A DNA stretch of 10,644 bases from the NCBI GenBank assembly GCA_013042765.1, contig JABDPP010000260.1, forward strand, positions 1 to 10,644, given 5' to 3'. The position numbers were made by a program, and so were the translations under genes. Each line of letters begins with the position of its first letter. Within the stretch, counting starts at the first letter, position 1. The DNA is from Litoreibacter sp. GTDB lineage: Bacteria; Pseudomonadota; Alphaproteobacteria; Rhodobacterales; Rhodobacteraceae. Positions 1 to 6,393 of this stretch are shown in pieces. Below the pieces are notes generated by a model. That model made no database searches and had not been told where the DNA came from. It saw nothing but the letters and a program-made list of their open reading frames with translations.

Positions 1-597
1 GGCCAGATCCGCGAAGTGGGCTACGAGTTGTACCAGTCCATGCTGGAAGAAGCGATTGCCAAGATCCGGGCGGGCGAGCTGGAGGGGCTGTCCGAGGTGG
101 ACGGGCAATGGGCGCCGGTCATCAACCTCGGCGTGCCGGTGCTGATCCCCGAGGTATATGTGCCCGATCTCGACGTGCGGCTGGGGCTTTACCGCCGGCT
201 GTCGGGCCTGACCACCAAGGTGGAGCTGGAAGGCTTTGCCGCCGAGCTGATCGACCGGTTCGGCCCGCTGCCCAAGGAGGTCAACACGCTGCTGCTGGTT
301 GTCCGTATCAAGGCGATGTGCAAACGCGCCGGGATCGCCAAGCTCAATGGCGGTGAGAAGGGCGCGACGGTGGAGTTCCACGACAACAAGTTCGCAAGCC
401 CCGAAGGTCTGGTGGAGTTCATCAACGATCAGCGCGGATTGGCCAAGGTGCGCGACAACAAGATCGTGGTGCGCCGCGACTGGAAGAAGGACAGCGACAA
501 GATCAAGGGCGCCTTCGCCATTGCCCGTGATCTCGCGGAGAAGGCCGGAACTTTCAAGCCGAAGGCCAAGAAAGATGCCAAGACCGCTGCCAAGTAG
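1..597 (+). CDS. mfd: Transcription-repair coupling factor Mfd, C-terminal part (5' end outside window)
   Basis: This is the last 198 residues of Mfd, the ATP-dependent translocase that removes RNA polymerase stalled at DNA lesions and recruits UvrA. The reading frame is open from base 1, so the gene starts upstream of the window. The visible part opens with a stretch of the type GQIREVGYELYQSMLEEAI, which in Mfd lies at the end of the translocase core. It then covers the C-terminal TRCF (D7) domain, including VINLGVPVLIPEVYVPD and YRRLSGL...FAAELIDRFGPLP, both typical of Mfd. The last 15 or so residues are a Lys/Ala-rich tail, common in alphaproteobacterial copies. It ends with TAG and converges on the MFS gene with only 22 nt between stops. 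No T-rich intrinsic terminator is visible in that gap. The family call is firm; the helicase motifs cannot be checked because they lie outside the window. Confidence 0.95.
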   Translation, partial: GQIREVGYELYQSMLEEAIAKIRAGELEGLSEVDGQWAPVINLGVPVLIPEVYVPDLDVRLGLYRRLSGLTTKVELEGFAAELIDRFGPLPKEVNTLLLVVRIKAMCKRAGIAKLNGGEKGATVEFHDNKFASPEGLVEFINDQRGLAKVRDNKIVVRRDWKKDSDKIKGAFAIARDLAEKAGTFKPKAKKDAKTAAK

Positions 598-619
598 GGG
601 CAGGCGGGTTAGGCGCTCC

Positions 620-1873
620 TCAGGCTTTCAGCTCTTCGCGGGCCAGCCTGCCCGGTTCCTCGCGGATGGGCAGATGCAGCAGCGTGGCCAGCAGCCCCAG
701 CGCGATCGCCGCCCACCACATGCCGGTATAATCCTGGTAGATGTCGTAGATCCGCCCGCCGAGCCATGCGCCGATGAAGGCGCCGGTCTGGTGGCTGAAG
801 AACACCAGCCCCGCCAGCGTGGAAAGATAGGTCAGCCCCTGTGTCTGCGCCACAAGCCCCGTGGTCAGCGGCACGGTGGAGAGCCACAAAAGCCCCATCG
901 CGGCAGAGAAGACATAGACGCTCATTGGGGAGATTGGCAGCACGATGAAGGCGGTGATGACCACGGTGCGGGCAAAATAGATGCCGGAGAGCACCTTGCG
1001 CTTGGACATGACCTGTCCCGACCAGCCCGACAGGAAGGAGCCCGCGATGTTGAACAGCCCGATCAGCGCCAGCGACCAGCCGCCGATGATGGGGGCGAGG
1101 CCCTTGTCGGCGATATAGGCGGGCAGGTGCGTCTGGATGAAAGCCACGTGGAAGCCGCAGACGAAAAAGCCGAAGAAGAGCAGCACGTAGGCACGTTCGG
1201 AAAACGCGGTGCTGATGGCATGGCCAAAGCCGCGGCTGGTGCCGGCATGCGCGGTGGGTTTCGAGACCCGCGCGATCACGATGAGGCCCGGCAGGATCAG
1301 CAGGAAGGTCGCGGCAATTACGAGGATCGCGGGCTGCCAGCCCATCAGGCTGATGAGCCAGAGCGAGGCGGGCGCGGCCACGAACATGCCGGCCGAGGCC
1401 GCGGCGGTGCCCAGCCCGAGGATAAAGCTGCGCCGCTCGGTCGTGACGATCTTGCCCAGCGCGATGATGACAATCGGGAAGGAACAGGCGCCGGTGCCGA
1501 TACCCACGAGCAGGCCCGAGGCCACGAAGATCTCCGGGTCGATCACCGCGCCGCGCAGGAAGAAGCCCAGCGCCGCGACAATCGCCCCGAAGGCCAGCAC
1601 GCGGGCGGTACCGTAGCGGTCGGCAACCATGCCGGCCAAAGGCTGAGTGATGCCCCAGCAGAGCGCCTGAATGGCCATGGAGAGCGAGAAGACCTCACGC
1701 CCCCAGCCGAGCGCCTCTGACATCGGCTTGAGAAAGACGCCGAAAGTGGCGGCAAAGCCGAAGGTGATAAAGGCCACCATGCAGCCCGCGACGATGGCCG
1801 CGCGGGTCTGAGCCGGGGTGAATTCCGGCGCGTCGTTCTCGGATGTGGCGTCAGGGGGGCTGTTCGGGGCCAT
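620..1873 (-). CDS. MFS permease, unknown substrate
   Basis: A 417-residue major facilitator superfamily transporter of the inner membrane. The N-terminus (about 22 residues) is polar and Pro/Asp-rich. It is followed by hydrophobic segments arranged as in a 12-helix MFS protein, with a central polar linker around residues 205-220. The loop between helices 2 and 3 carries a motif A variant, GMVADRYGTAR (residues 81-91). The first helices (VAFITFGFAATFGVFLKPMSEALGW) resemble monocarboxylate/oxalate-formate type MFS proteins, which often move small organic acids; that substrate class is only a suggestion. The ATG at 1873 is chosen because it puts a short cytoplasmic tail before helix 1 and a purine-rich stretch (GGAGACGGA) lies just upstream. 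The gene appears monocistronic, preceded by a gene-free region of about 466 bp and convergent with mfd. Confidence 0.9.
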   Translation of the reverse strand: MAPNSPPDATSENDAPEFTPAQTRAAIVAGCMVAFITFGFAATFGVFLKPMSEALGWGREVFSLSMAIQALCWGITQPLAGMVADRYGTARVLAFGAIVAALGFFLRGAVIDPEIFVASGLLVGIGTGACSFPIVIIALGKIVTTERRSFILGLGTAAASAGMFVAAPASLWLISLMGWQPAILVIAATFLLILPGLIVIARVSKPTAHAGTSRGFGHAISTAFSERAYVLLFFGFFVCGFHVAFIQTHLPAYIADKGLAPIIGGWSLALIGLFNIAGSFLSGWSGQVMSKRKVLSGIYFARTVVITAFIVLPISPMSVYVFSAAMGLLWLSTVPLTTGLVAQTQGLTYLSTLAGLVFFSHQTGAFIGAWLGGRIYDIYQDYTGMWWAAIALGLLATLLHLPIREEPGRLAREELKA

Positions 1874-2012
1874 AGGCGTCCGTCTCCGTGTTCTGGAATT
1901 GATGGCAAGCTAGCGCAGCTTTGACGAAGGCGTTAGCCAAAAATTCACACCGCCGACGCGAGGTAACCAAGCCGCGCAGGCAAAACCGTCCGCGTGCCCT
2001 TGGCACAGCGGA

Positions 2013-2051
2013 GGTCGGATCGGTTCTCTTATTTGGGATAGGTCGGATCGG
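2013..2051. repeat. 11-bp direct repeat GGTCGGATCGG, two copies
   Basis: The copies lie at 2013-2023 and 2041-2051, exactly 28 bp apart start to start. They are about 140-180 bp upstream of the MFS start codon. Pairs of short direct repeats in a promoter region can be regulator sites, but no regulator can be assigned here and chance is possible in GC-rich DNA. Confidence 0.4.
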
Positions 2052-2071
2052 AGTGTCGATCAGAGATATCG

Positions 2072-2088
2072 AAAAAGGCGGCGCCGCC
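2072..2088 (-). terminator. Possible weak intrinsic terminator after the peroxiredoxin-like operon
   Basis: On the - strand the sequence reads GGCGGCGCCGCC followed by TTTTT. The 12-mer is a perfect palindrome that can form only a short stem (4 bp with a 4-nt loop), so the hairpin is weak on its own. It lies about 250 bp past the stop of the peroxiredoxin-like gene, and the stronger hairpin at 2107-2130 sits just before it in the direction of transcription. Together they could end - strand transcription before the MFS promoter. Confidence 0.35.
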
Positions 2089-2106
2089 CCGATGTGTCAG
2101 GGCAGA

Positions 2107-2130
2107 CGGGGCGCGGATTGGCGCGCCCCG
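2107..2130. repeat. Inverted repeat with 9-bp perfect arms
   Basis: CGGGGCGCG at 2107-2115 pairs perfectly with CGCGCCCCG at 2122-2130 around a 6-nt loop (GATTGG). The hairpin is very stable but has no T-tract directly after it on either strand, so by itself it is not a standard intrinsic terminator. A second hairpin, CGCCGG/CCGGCG at 2141-2146 and 2153-2158, follows 10 bp later. Confidence 0.6.
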
Positions 2131-2339
2131 GTTTCGTCCGCGCCGGATCGCTCCGGCGGTTCACGTGAGCTGCGGACATTCCCTTGGCCCGTTCAGCCGG
2201 TTCGCGGCCTTGGGGCGGTCTTCGGGAATGAAGCCCTGTCTTGTGATGCGCGGCGGGCGTCAGTCCACCGCACTGGATATCCGAGGCGCGGTTCTAGGCC
2301 CCGTGTCTTGAGACCACGTTACCGCGCCGTGCGCAGCGC

Positions 2340-2876
2340 TCAAACTTCGCCGGTATATTCGCCGCGGGCGGGATAGCTCTTGTCGATTGCGAAATCGACC
2401 GCGCCCAGCAGTTCGGAGAAGTGCGGACGCACGAAGGGCATGGTCTGCACGGACATGTAGTAGAGCGTCAGGTCGGGGTTCACGAGGAACAGGCCCGGCT
2501 CGGAGAAAAGCGCCGGCTCTTCGATGCCGATCGAGGTCTTGCCGCGCGAGGTGGAGATGTAGAGACCCCAGTCGCGAGCCTCTGAGAGCGGCAGGTCATA
2601 GGCAAACCGCAGGTTCTCGGCTTCGATCTTCTTGGCCATGTCGGCCGCGCGCTCTTCTCCGTCGGAGCTGACCGCGAGGGTCTTGATGCCGCGCTTGGCA
2701 AACTCGGGTGTCAGGCGCTCCAGCTCCTTGAGGTAGGTGGCGCAGATCGGGCAATGCAGGCCACGGTAAAAGCAGACGACGGTGCCGCGCTCGCTGCCGT
2801 CTGTGGCAAGATCGAACTGGCCGCCGCCGACCATGGGCAGGGAGAGGTTGGGGGTCTTTTGACGAGGCATAAGCAT
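2340..2876 (-). CDS. Peroxiredoxin-like (AhpC/TSA, thioredoxin-fold) protein
   Basis: A 178-residue thioredoxin-fold protein of the AhpC/TSA-like group, probably a cytoplasmic peroxide or thiol-disulfide reductase. The key motif is FYRGLHCPICATYLKEL, with C42 and C45 forming a CxxC pair where classical peroxiredoxins have a Thr/Ser-x-x-Cys motif. This RG-x-x-CP-x-C-x-x-YL pattern belongs to the 'peroxiredoxin-like' families, whose peroxidase activity is less well established. No signal peptide is seen. The open frame extends upstream to 3044, but that part is Arg/Ser-rich and overlaps the exporter gene antisense to its composition. I therefore start at the ATG at 2876, which has AAGGA about 10 nt upstream; a second in-frame ATG at 2870 is possible. 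It is the last gene of the cluster, 79 nt after the exporter stop. Confidence 0.85.
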   Translation of the reverse strand: MLMPRQKTPNLSLPMVGGGQFDLATDGSERGTVVCFYRGLHCPICATYLKELERLTPEFAKRGIKTLAVSSDGEERAADMAKKIEAENLRFAYDLPLSEARDWGLYISTSRGKTSIGIEEPALFSEPGLFLVNPDLTLYYMSVQTMPFVRPHFSELLGAVDFAIDKSYPARGEYTGEV

Positions 2877-2955
2877 GGATAGGGGTTCCTTCTTTTTGCT
2901 TGAGGCTTTGCTTACAGGTTCCGCGGGGCTGTGCCTGCGGGGTGAAGAGATGTCA

Positions 2956-4176
2956 TCAGGCGGCGGGGCGCTCCTGTTTGAGGATGAGCGCGCCGGAGAG
3001 CGCGAGCAGGCAGATGCTGAGGGACAGCGGCAGAACCGTGCCATTGAAGGCCAGGCCTACGGGGATTGCCAGCGCCGCACCGAGGATGGTGGCGATGCTG
3101 CCCATCAGCGAGGCGGCCATGCCGGCCACATGGCCCAGCGGCTCCAGCGCCAGCGCGTTGAGGTTGCCGATCACCAGCCCGGTCATGAAGAATACGCTGG
3201 TTGTCCAGACCATGAAGAGTGCGAAGGGCACACCGGTGCCGAGCCACGCGGCGACCACCAGGCCGGAGATCGTTGCCTGTCCGAAAAAGCCCAGCAGGAT
3301 CATGCGGCGCATCCCCAGACGGATCACCAGGCGGGCATTGAGCACGGCGGCTAACCCGCCGATCAGGGCGATCACCGCAAACCAGGCCGGGAAACTGTCA
3401 GCGCGGTCGTAGACCTCTCCGAAGATCGGCTGGATCGAGCTTAGGGCCGCAAACAACATCGCGTAGGTCACGCTTTGGGCCAGTGCCGAGAGCACGAAGA
3501 TGCGCTCTGACAGGCATGCGCGCAGGGCGTCGACCAGTGCGGATCTGTTGAAGGGCTGGCGCGCAGCCCGTGGCAATGTTTCGGGTTGGCGCAGGGTGAG
3601 CCAGCCGACGGCGAAGATTGCAAAGAGCACGAAGGCGAGGAAGATCGACCGCCAGCCGGTGGCCTCCATAATGACGGCGCCGAAGGCCGGTGCGATGGCG
3701 GGAACAAGTGTGAAGATCATCATCGCGTAGGAGATGATCTGTGCCATCTGCCGTCCGGCATAGAGATCGCGCACGATGGCCAGCGCCACGATGCGCGGTC
3801 CCGCCACACCGAGGCCTTGCAGAACGCGGGCGAAGACCATTCCCTCCAGCGTCGTGGCCTGTCCGGCCAGCACGGCGCCGAGGATGAAAAGCGCGGTCCC
3901 CACAAGGATGACCGGCTTGCGCCCGAATATATCCGACAGCGGGCCCGTGACGAAGGTGCCGAACCCCATGCCAAGAACAAAGCTGGTCAGGACAAGCTGT
4001 GCGCGGTTCGGGAAGTCGGGCGAGATCTCCGCCGCGATCACGGGCAGGGCGGGCAGCATCGCATCGATGGAAAAGGCCACAAGGGCCGTGTTCATGGCAA
4101 TAAGGGCAACAAATTCGGGCCGCGACAGGCGCCTGACCGGCGCAGCGGCCGGTGACGCTATGTCGGCGTCGCTCAA
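2956..4176 (-). CDS. Bcr/CflA-family MFS drug exporter, TTG start
   Basis: A 406-residue inner-membrane MFS protein of the drug:H+ antiporter type with 12 predicted helices, related to Bcr/CflA (bicyclomycin/chloramphenicol-type exporters). Helix 1 carries DAMLPALPVIAAE (residues 38-50), typical of Bcr/CflA. Motif A is GPLSDIFGRKP (78-88), followed by RVLQGLGVAGPR (117-128), and motif C-like TLVPAIAPAFGAVI lies at 156-169. The start is TTG at 4176, overlapping the TGA of the DsbA-like gene as TTGA. GAGG lies about 7 nt upstream, and the next ATG (residue 29) would fall inside helix 1, so TTG is much the better choice. Overlap with the upstream gene implies translational coupling. The substrate is unknown; export of a product or toxic intermediate of the cluster is an inference. 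Confidence 0.88.
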   Translation of the reverse strand: MSDADIASPAAAPVRRLSRPEFVALIAMNTALVAFSIDAMLPALPVIAAEISPDFPNRAQLVLTSFVLGMGFGTFVTGPLSDIFGRKPVILVGTALFILGAVLAGQATTLEGMVFARVLQGLGVAGPRIVALAIVRDLYAGRQMAQIISYAMMIFTLVPAIAPAFGAVIMEATGWRSIFLAFVLFAIFAVGWLTLRQPETLPRAARQPFNRSALVDALRACLSERIFVLSALAQSVTYAMLFAALSSIQPIFGEVYDRADSFPAWFAVIALIGGLAAVLNARLVIRLGMRRMILLGFFGQATISGLVVAAWLGTGVPFALFMVWTTSVFFMTGLVIGNLNALALEPLGHVAGMAASLMGSIATILGAALAIPVGLAFNGTVLPLSLSICLLALSGALILKQERPAA

Positions 4177-4817
4177 CTCTGTGCCTCGAGCTGTTCCTTG
4201 ATTTCGTCGATGACCTTGGCCCAGAGCTCGGGCTGTTGTGCGCCGGGCAGGACGTGCTGGTTGGCTATCACGAAAGTGGGTACGCCGGTGACGCCCCGCG
4301 CGCGGGCATGCTCGTCGCGGGACCGGATGTCGGCTACATCTGCATCGCTGTCGAGCAGGCGCTCGATCATGGCGCGGTCCATGCCGGCTTTCTGTGCGAT
4401 ATCGAGCAGGATTTTGCTGTCTCCGATATCCTGTCCTTCCTTGAAATACGCGCGGAACAGGGCGGCCACGACGGCGTTCTGACGCCCTTCGAGACCGGCC
4501 CAGTGGATCAGCCGGTGGGCGTTGATCGTATTAGGGGTACGGCGCATCTTGGCGAGCTCAAGTTCGAGCCCTGCAGCCTTGGCGGCCTCGTCAATCTGGG
4601 AATAGACCTTCACCGCGTTCTGCTGTCCGCCGAACTTGGTTTCGAGGTAGTCGCGCCGGTCCATGCCGCCCGCGGGCATGTCGGGGTTGAGCTGGAACGG
4701 GTGCCATTCGATCGTGAACGGGTGATCGGGATGCGCTTCGAGCGCGCGGTCGAGAAGTGTTTTGCCGATATAGCACCACGGGCAGATCGGATCGGAGATG
4801 ATGTCGAGTTTGATCAT
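4173..4817 (-). CDS. DsbA-family (FrnE-like) thiol oxidoreductase
   Basis: A 214-residue protein with a thioredoxin fold carrying the helical insertion of the DsbA/FrnE/2-hydroxychromene-2-carboxylate isomerase superfamily. The N-terminal strand leads straight into SDPICPWCYIGK with the redox pair C12-x-x-C15. The cis-proline loop GVTGVPTFVI (V179-P180) and the C-terminal strand and helix are present. There is no signal peptide, so it should act in the cytoplasm, unlike periplasmic DsbA. The intact CxxC pair favours a thiol-disulfide oxidoreductase over the isomerase branch, which usually lacks both cysteines. Its ATG at 4817 overlaps the ligase stop codon as ATGA, and its own TGA overlaps the TTG of the exporter, so it sits in the middle of a coupled operon. 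Confidence 0.88.
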   Translation of the reverse strand: MIKLDIISDPICPWCYIGKTLLDRALEAHPDHPFTIEWHPFQLNPDMPAGGMDRRDYLETKFGGQQNAVKVYSQIDEAAKAAGLELELAKMRRTPNTINAHRLIHWAGLEGRQNAVVAALFRAYFKEGQDIGDSKILLDIAQKAGMDRAMIERLLDSDADVADIRSRDEHARARGVTGVPTFVIANQHVLPGAQQPELWAKVIDEIKEQLEAQS

Positions 4818-6328
4818 GACTTGGCCTCGAAGGTCTCGCGCAGGATGCGTCGGTTCAGCTTGCCGTTGGGCCCTTTAGGCATAGCGGGCAGATGAATGTA
4901 AAGGCGCGGTTGCTTGTAGCGCGCTAACCGGCCCTGTGCATGAGCGCACAGGTCTTCTTCAGGCAGCGTTTCGGGGCCGGTGTAGAAGAGCGCGATGACG
5001 TCCGTCTCGGCCTTGATGCGCACGGCGGCGCAGCCTGCTTCTTCAAGTCCGGCCATGTCGGCGAAGGCGCGTTCAACCTCCAGCGGAGAGACGCGGAATC
5101 CGCCCGCGTTCATCATATCGTCACCGCGGCCCAGATAGGTGATTGCGCCGGTCTCGGACATCGACACGGTGTCACCGGTCTCAAACCAGTCGCCTGTGGG
5201 TCCGGTGCCGTCGAGATAGCCCAGCATCAGACCCGGATCGGTGGTCGCCACGGCGAGGATGCCGGGTTCTCCGCGGGCAACGGGTTGGCCGTTTCCGCCC
5301 AGAACCGCGATCTTCCGGCCGGTCTGGGCAAAGCCGCTGCTGCCGGGTTCCGCCGGGTGGGTGGGGGCGCCGGAGACGAAGGTCGAGACCTCCGACATGC
5401 CGAGCGCTTCGTGCAGGGTGCAGCCGGTCGCGGCCTGCCACTTTTCGGCAACGGCGGCGGGCAGTTTCTCACCGGCCGAAAGTCCGTGCCGCAGTTTGGG
5501 GGCGGAAATCGCTGCGTCGGATTTGAGCATTTGCCTGTAAACACTTGGAGCAGCAGCAAAAATCGTGACATCGCAGCGTTCGATCAGCTCCGGCAGGTCC
5601 TGCGGCTGCGTGCCCGGGGCGGCGATCAGCGCGGTAGCGCCGATGCTCCAGGGATCCATCAGCCCGGTGCCCAGCGTGTAGGTCCAGTTGAAGGCGCCGG
5701 CATGCAGGAGGCGGTCCTGCGGGGACAGGTCATACCAGCCCTGCCACATCATCCGTCGCGCCCAGATCGCGCGATGGGCGTGGCAGACGCCTTTTGGCTG
5801 GCCGGAGGTTCCGGAGGTGAAGATGATATATGCGAGCCGGTTCGGGTCCCCCAGGTCGGGATCCGAGGCGGGCAGGCGCATCATCTCGTCCAGCTCGGCC
5901 AGTCCGACCACTGGGGCGTCACAGTCGTCGGGCAGGGCGATGCCGTCTTCGGCAAGGATCACGGCGGGGCCGGACAGGGCCGCGATGCGGGTTACCTCGG
6001 GGGCGGTGAGCTGGGCCGAGCTCGGGATGGCCACCAACCCGGCATGGATCGCGCCGAGATAGGCGATGGGAAACTCGACATGGTTGCCGATCCGGATCAG
6101 CACCCGATTTCCGGGGGTGAGCCCGCGCTCCTTTAGCCCGGTGGCGACACCCGCCACAGCACGGTCCAGTTCGGCGTAGCTCCAGCGGGTGACGTCCTCG
6201 GCTGTCTTGCCGACCACTTCAAGCGCGATCTTGTCGGGAAACTCGGCGGCACGCGCCAGCACATAGGCCGCGAGGTTGAAAGGGGCGGGGCAGGGCGCGA
6301 CGGGCCCGGTATCGTCAACAGAAAGCAT
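4814..6328 (-). CDS. AMP-forming acyl/aryl-CoA ligase
   Basis: A 504-residue ANL-superfamily adenylating enzyme, close in layout to the benzoate-CoA ligase group. It should convert a carboxylic acid to its CoA thioester through an acyl-adenylate. The phosphate-binding loop IIFTSGTSGQPKG is at 168-180 and the A5-type motif ALGMSEVS at 308-315. GDWFETGD (379-386) holds the Asp that binds AMP ribose, RGDDMMNAGGFRVSP (401-415) is the hinge region, and K490 in PNGKLNRR is the expected catalytic lysine. All core motifs are intact. The frame extends to a GTG at 6370, but I start at the ATG at 6328: the family's N-terminal region begins shortly after it, and the extension would run into the promoter of the divergent regulator. 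First gene of the cluster. The substrate cannot be read; aromatic or medium-chain acids are typical for relatives. Confidence 0.88.
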   Translation of the reverse strand: MLSVDDTGPVAPCPAPFNLAAYVLARAAEFPDKIALEVVGKTAEDVTRWSYAELDRAVAGVATGLKERGLTPGNRVLIRIGNHVEFPIAYLGAIHAGLVAIPSSAQLTAPEVTRIAALSGPAVILAEDGIALPDDCDAPVVGLAELDEMMRLPASDPDLGDPNRLAYIIFTSGTSGQPKGVCHAHRAIWARRMMWQGWYDLSPQDRLLHAGAFNWTYTLGTGLMDPWSIGATALIAAPGTQPQDLPELIERCDVTIFAAAPSVYRQMLKSDAAISAPKLRHGLSAGEKLPAAVAEKWQAATGCTLHEALGMSEVSTFVSGAPTHPAEPGSSGFAQTGRKIAVLGGNGQPVARGEPGILAVATTDPGLMLGYLDGTGPTGDWFETGDTVSMSETGAITYLGRGDDMMNAGGFRVSPLEVERAFADMAGLEEAGCAAVRIKAETDVIALFYTGPETLPEEDLCAHAQGRLARYKQPRLYIHLPAMPKGPNGKLNRRILRETFEAKS

Positions 6329-6338
6329 CAGACTTGGC

Positions 6339-6377
6339 CTAGGGCGATGGACGCCCCATTGCAAGCCCACCCCCTAG
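6339..6377. promoter_or_regulatory. Candidate operator: CTAGGG...CCCTAG inverted repeat in the divergent promoter region
   Basis: CTAGGG at 6339-6344 and CCCTAG at 6372-6377 form a perfect 6-bp inverted repeat with centres 33 bp apart, close to three helical turns. The right arm lies between the -35 and -10 boxes proposed for the regulator gene; the left arm lies close to the start of the ligase gene. A shorter pairing, GGGCG/CGCCC (6342-6346 and 6352-6356), overlaps the left arm. This is where an autoregulating XRE protein would be expected to bind. No experiment supports it and the arms are short. Confidence 0.35.
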
Positions 6378-6386
6378 CGCTTTAAT
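6359..6386 (+). promoter_or_regulatory. Candidate sigma70-type promoter of the XRE-cupin regulator
   Basis: TTGCAA at 6359-6364 serves as -35 and TTTAAT at 6381-6386 as -10 (5 of 6 consensus positions), with a 16-bp spacer. The predicted start falls at about 6392-6394, at or next to the ATG at 6394, so the mRNA would have no leader or almost none. Confidence 0.45.
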
Positions 6387-6393
6387 CAGGGGC

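Larger units (their letters stand above)
1874..2339. other. Gene-free, inverted-repeat-rich intergenic region
   Basis: This stretch lies between the start of the MFS gene and the end of the peroxiredoxin-like gene, both on the - strand, so it must hold the MFS promoter and the end of the upstream operon. A 151-codon open frame crosses it on the + strand, but it is Arg/Pro-rich, resembles no protein I know and overlaps the end of the peroxiredoxin-like gene, so I do not call it. What is visible: an 11-bp direct repeat GGTCGGATCGG at 2013-2023 and 2041-2051; a 12-bp palindrome beside five A residues (2072-2088); a 9-bp-arm hairpin (2107-2130); a 6-bp-arm hairpin (2141-2158); and a longer-range 7-bp pairing CATTCCC/GGGAATG (2177-2183 with 2224-2230). 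The density of pairing could reflect a structured RNA, but I recognise no known RNA family on either strand. Confidence 0.5.

Noticed and set aside
299..1720. 473-codon open frame on the + strand across the mfd end and the MFS gene
   Set aside because: Antisense shadow of the MFS gene: its product is very rich in Arg, Gly, Glu and His, has no domain, and two well-supported genes already occupy the DNA.
1921..2376. 151-codon open frame on the + strand in the intergenic region
   Set aside because: Arg/Pro-rich product, no recognisable family, no credible Shine-Dalgarno, and its end overlaps the peroxiredoxin-like gene; long open frames by chance are common in GC-rich DNA.
2877..3044. N-terminal extension of the peroxiredoxin-like protein by 56 residues
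   Set aside because: The extension is Arg/Ser/Pro-rich, overlaps the end of the exporter gene and matches nothing in the family; the ATG at 2876 has its own ribosome-binding site.
3586..4155. 189-codon open frame on the + strand
   Set aside because: Lies wholly antisense to the Bcr/CflA exporter and its product is low in hydrophobic residues and full of Gly, Arg, Asp and His, as antisense frames of membrane proteins usually are.
4940..6136. 398-codon open frame on the + strand
   Set aside because: Antisense to the CoA ligase, whose catalytic motifs are all intact; no domain is visible in the antisense product.
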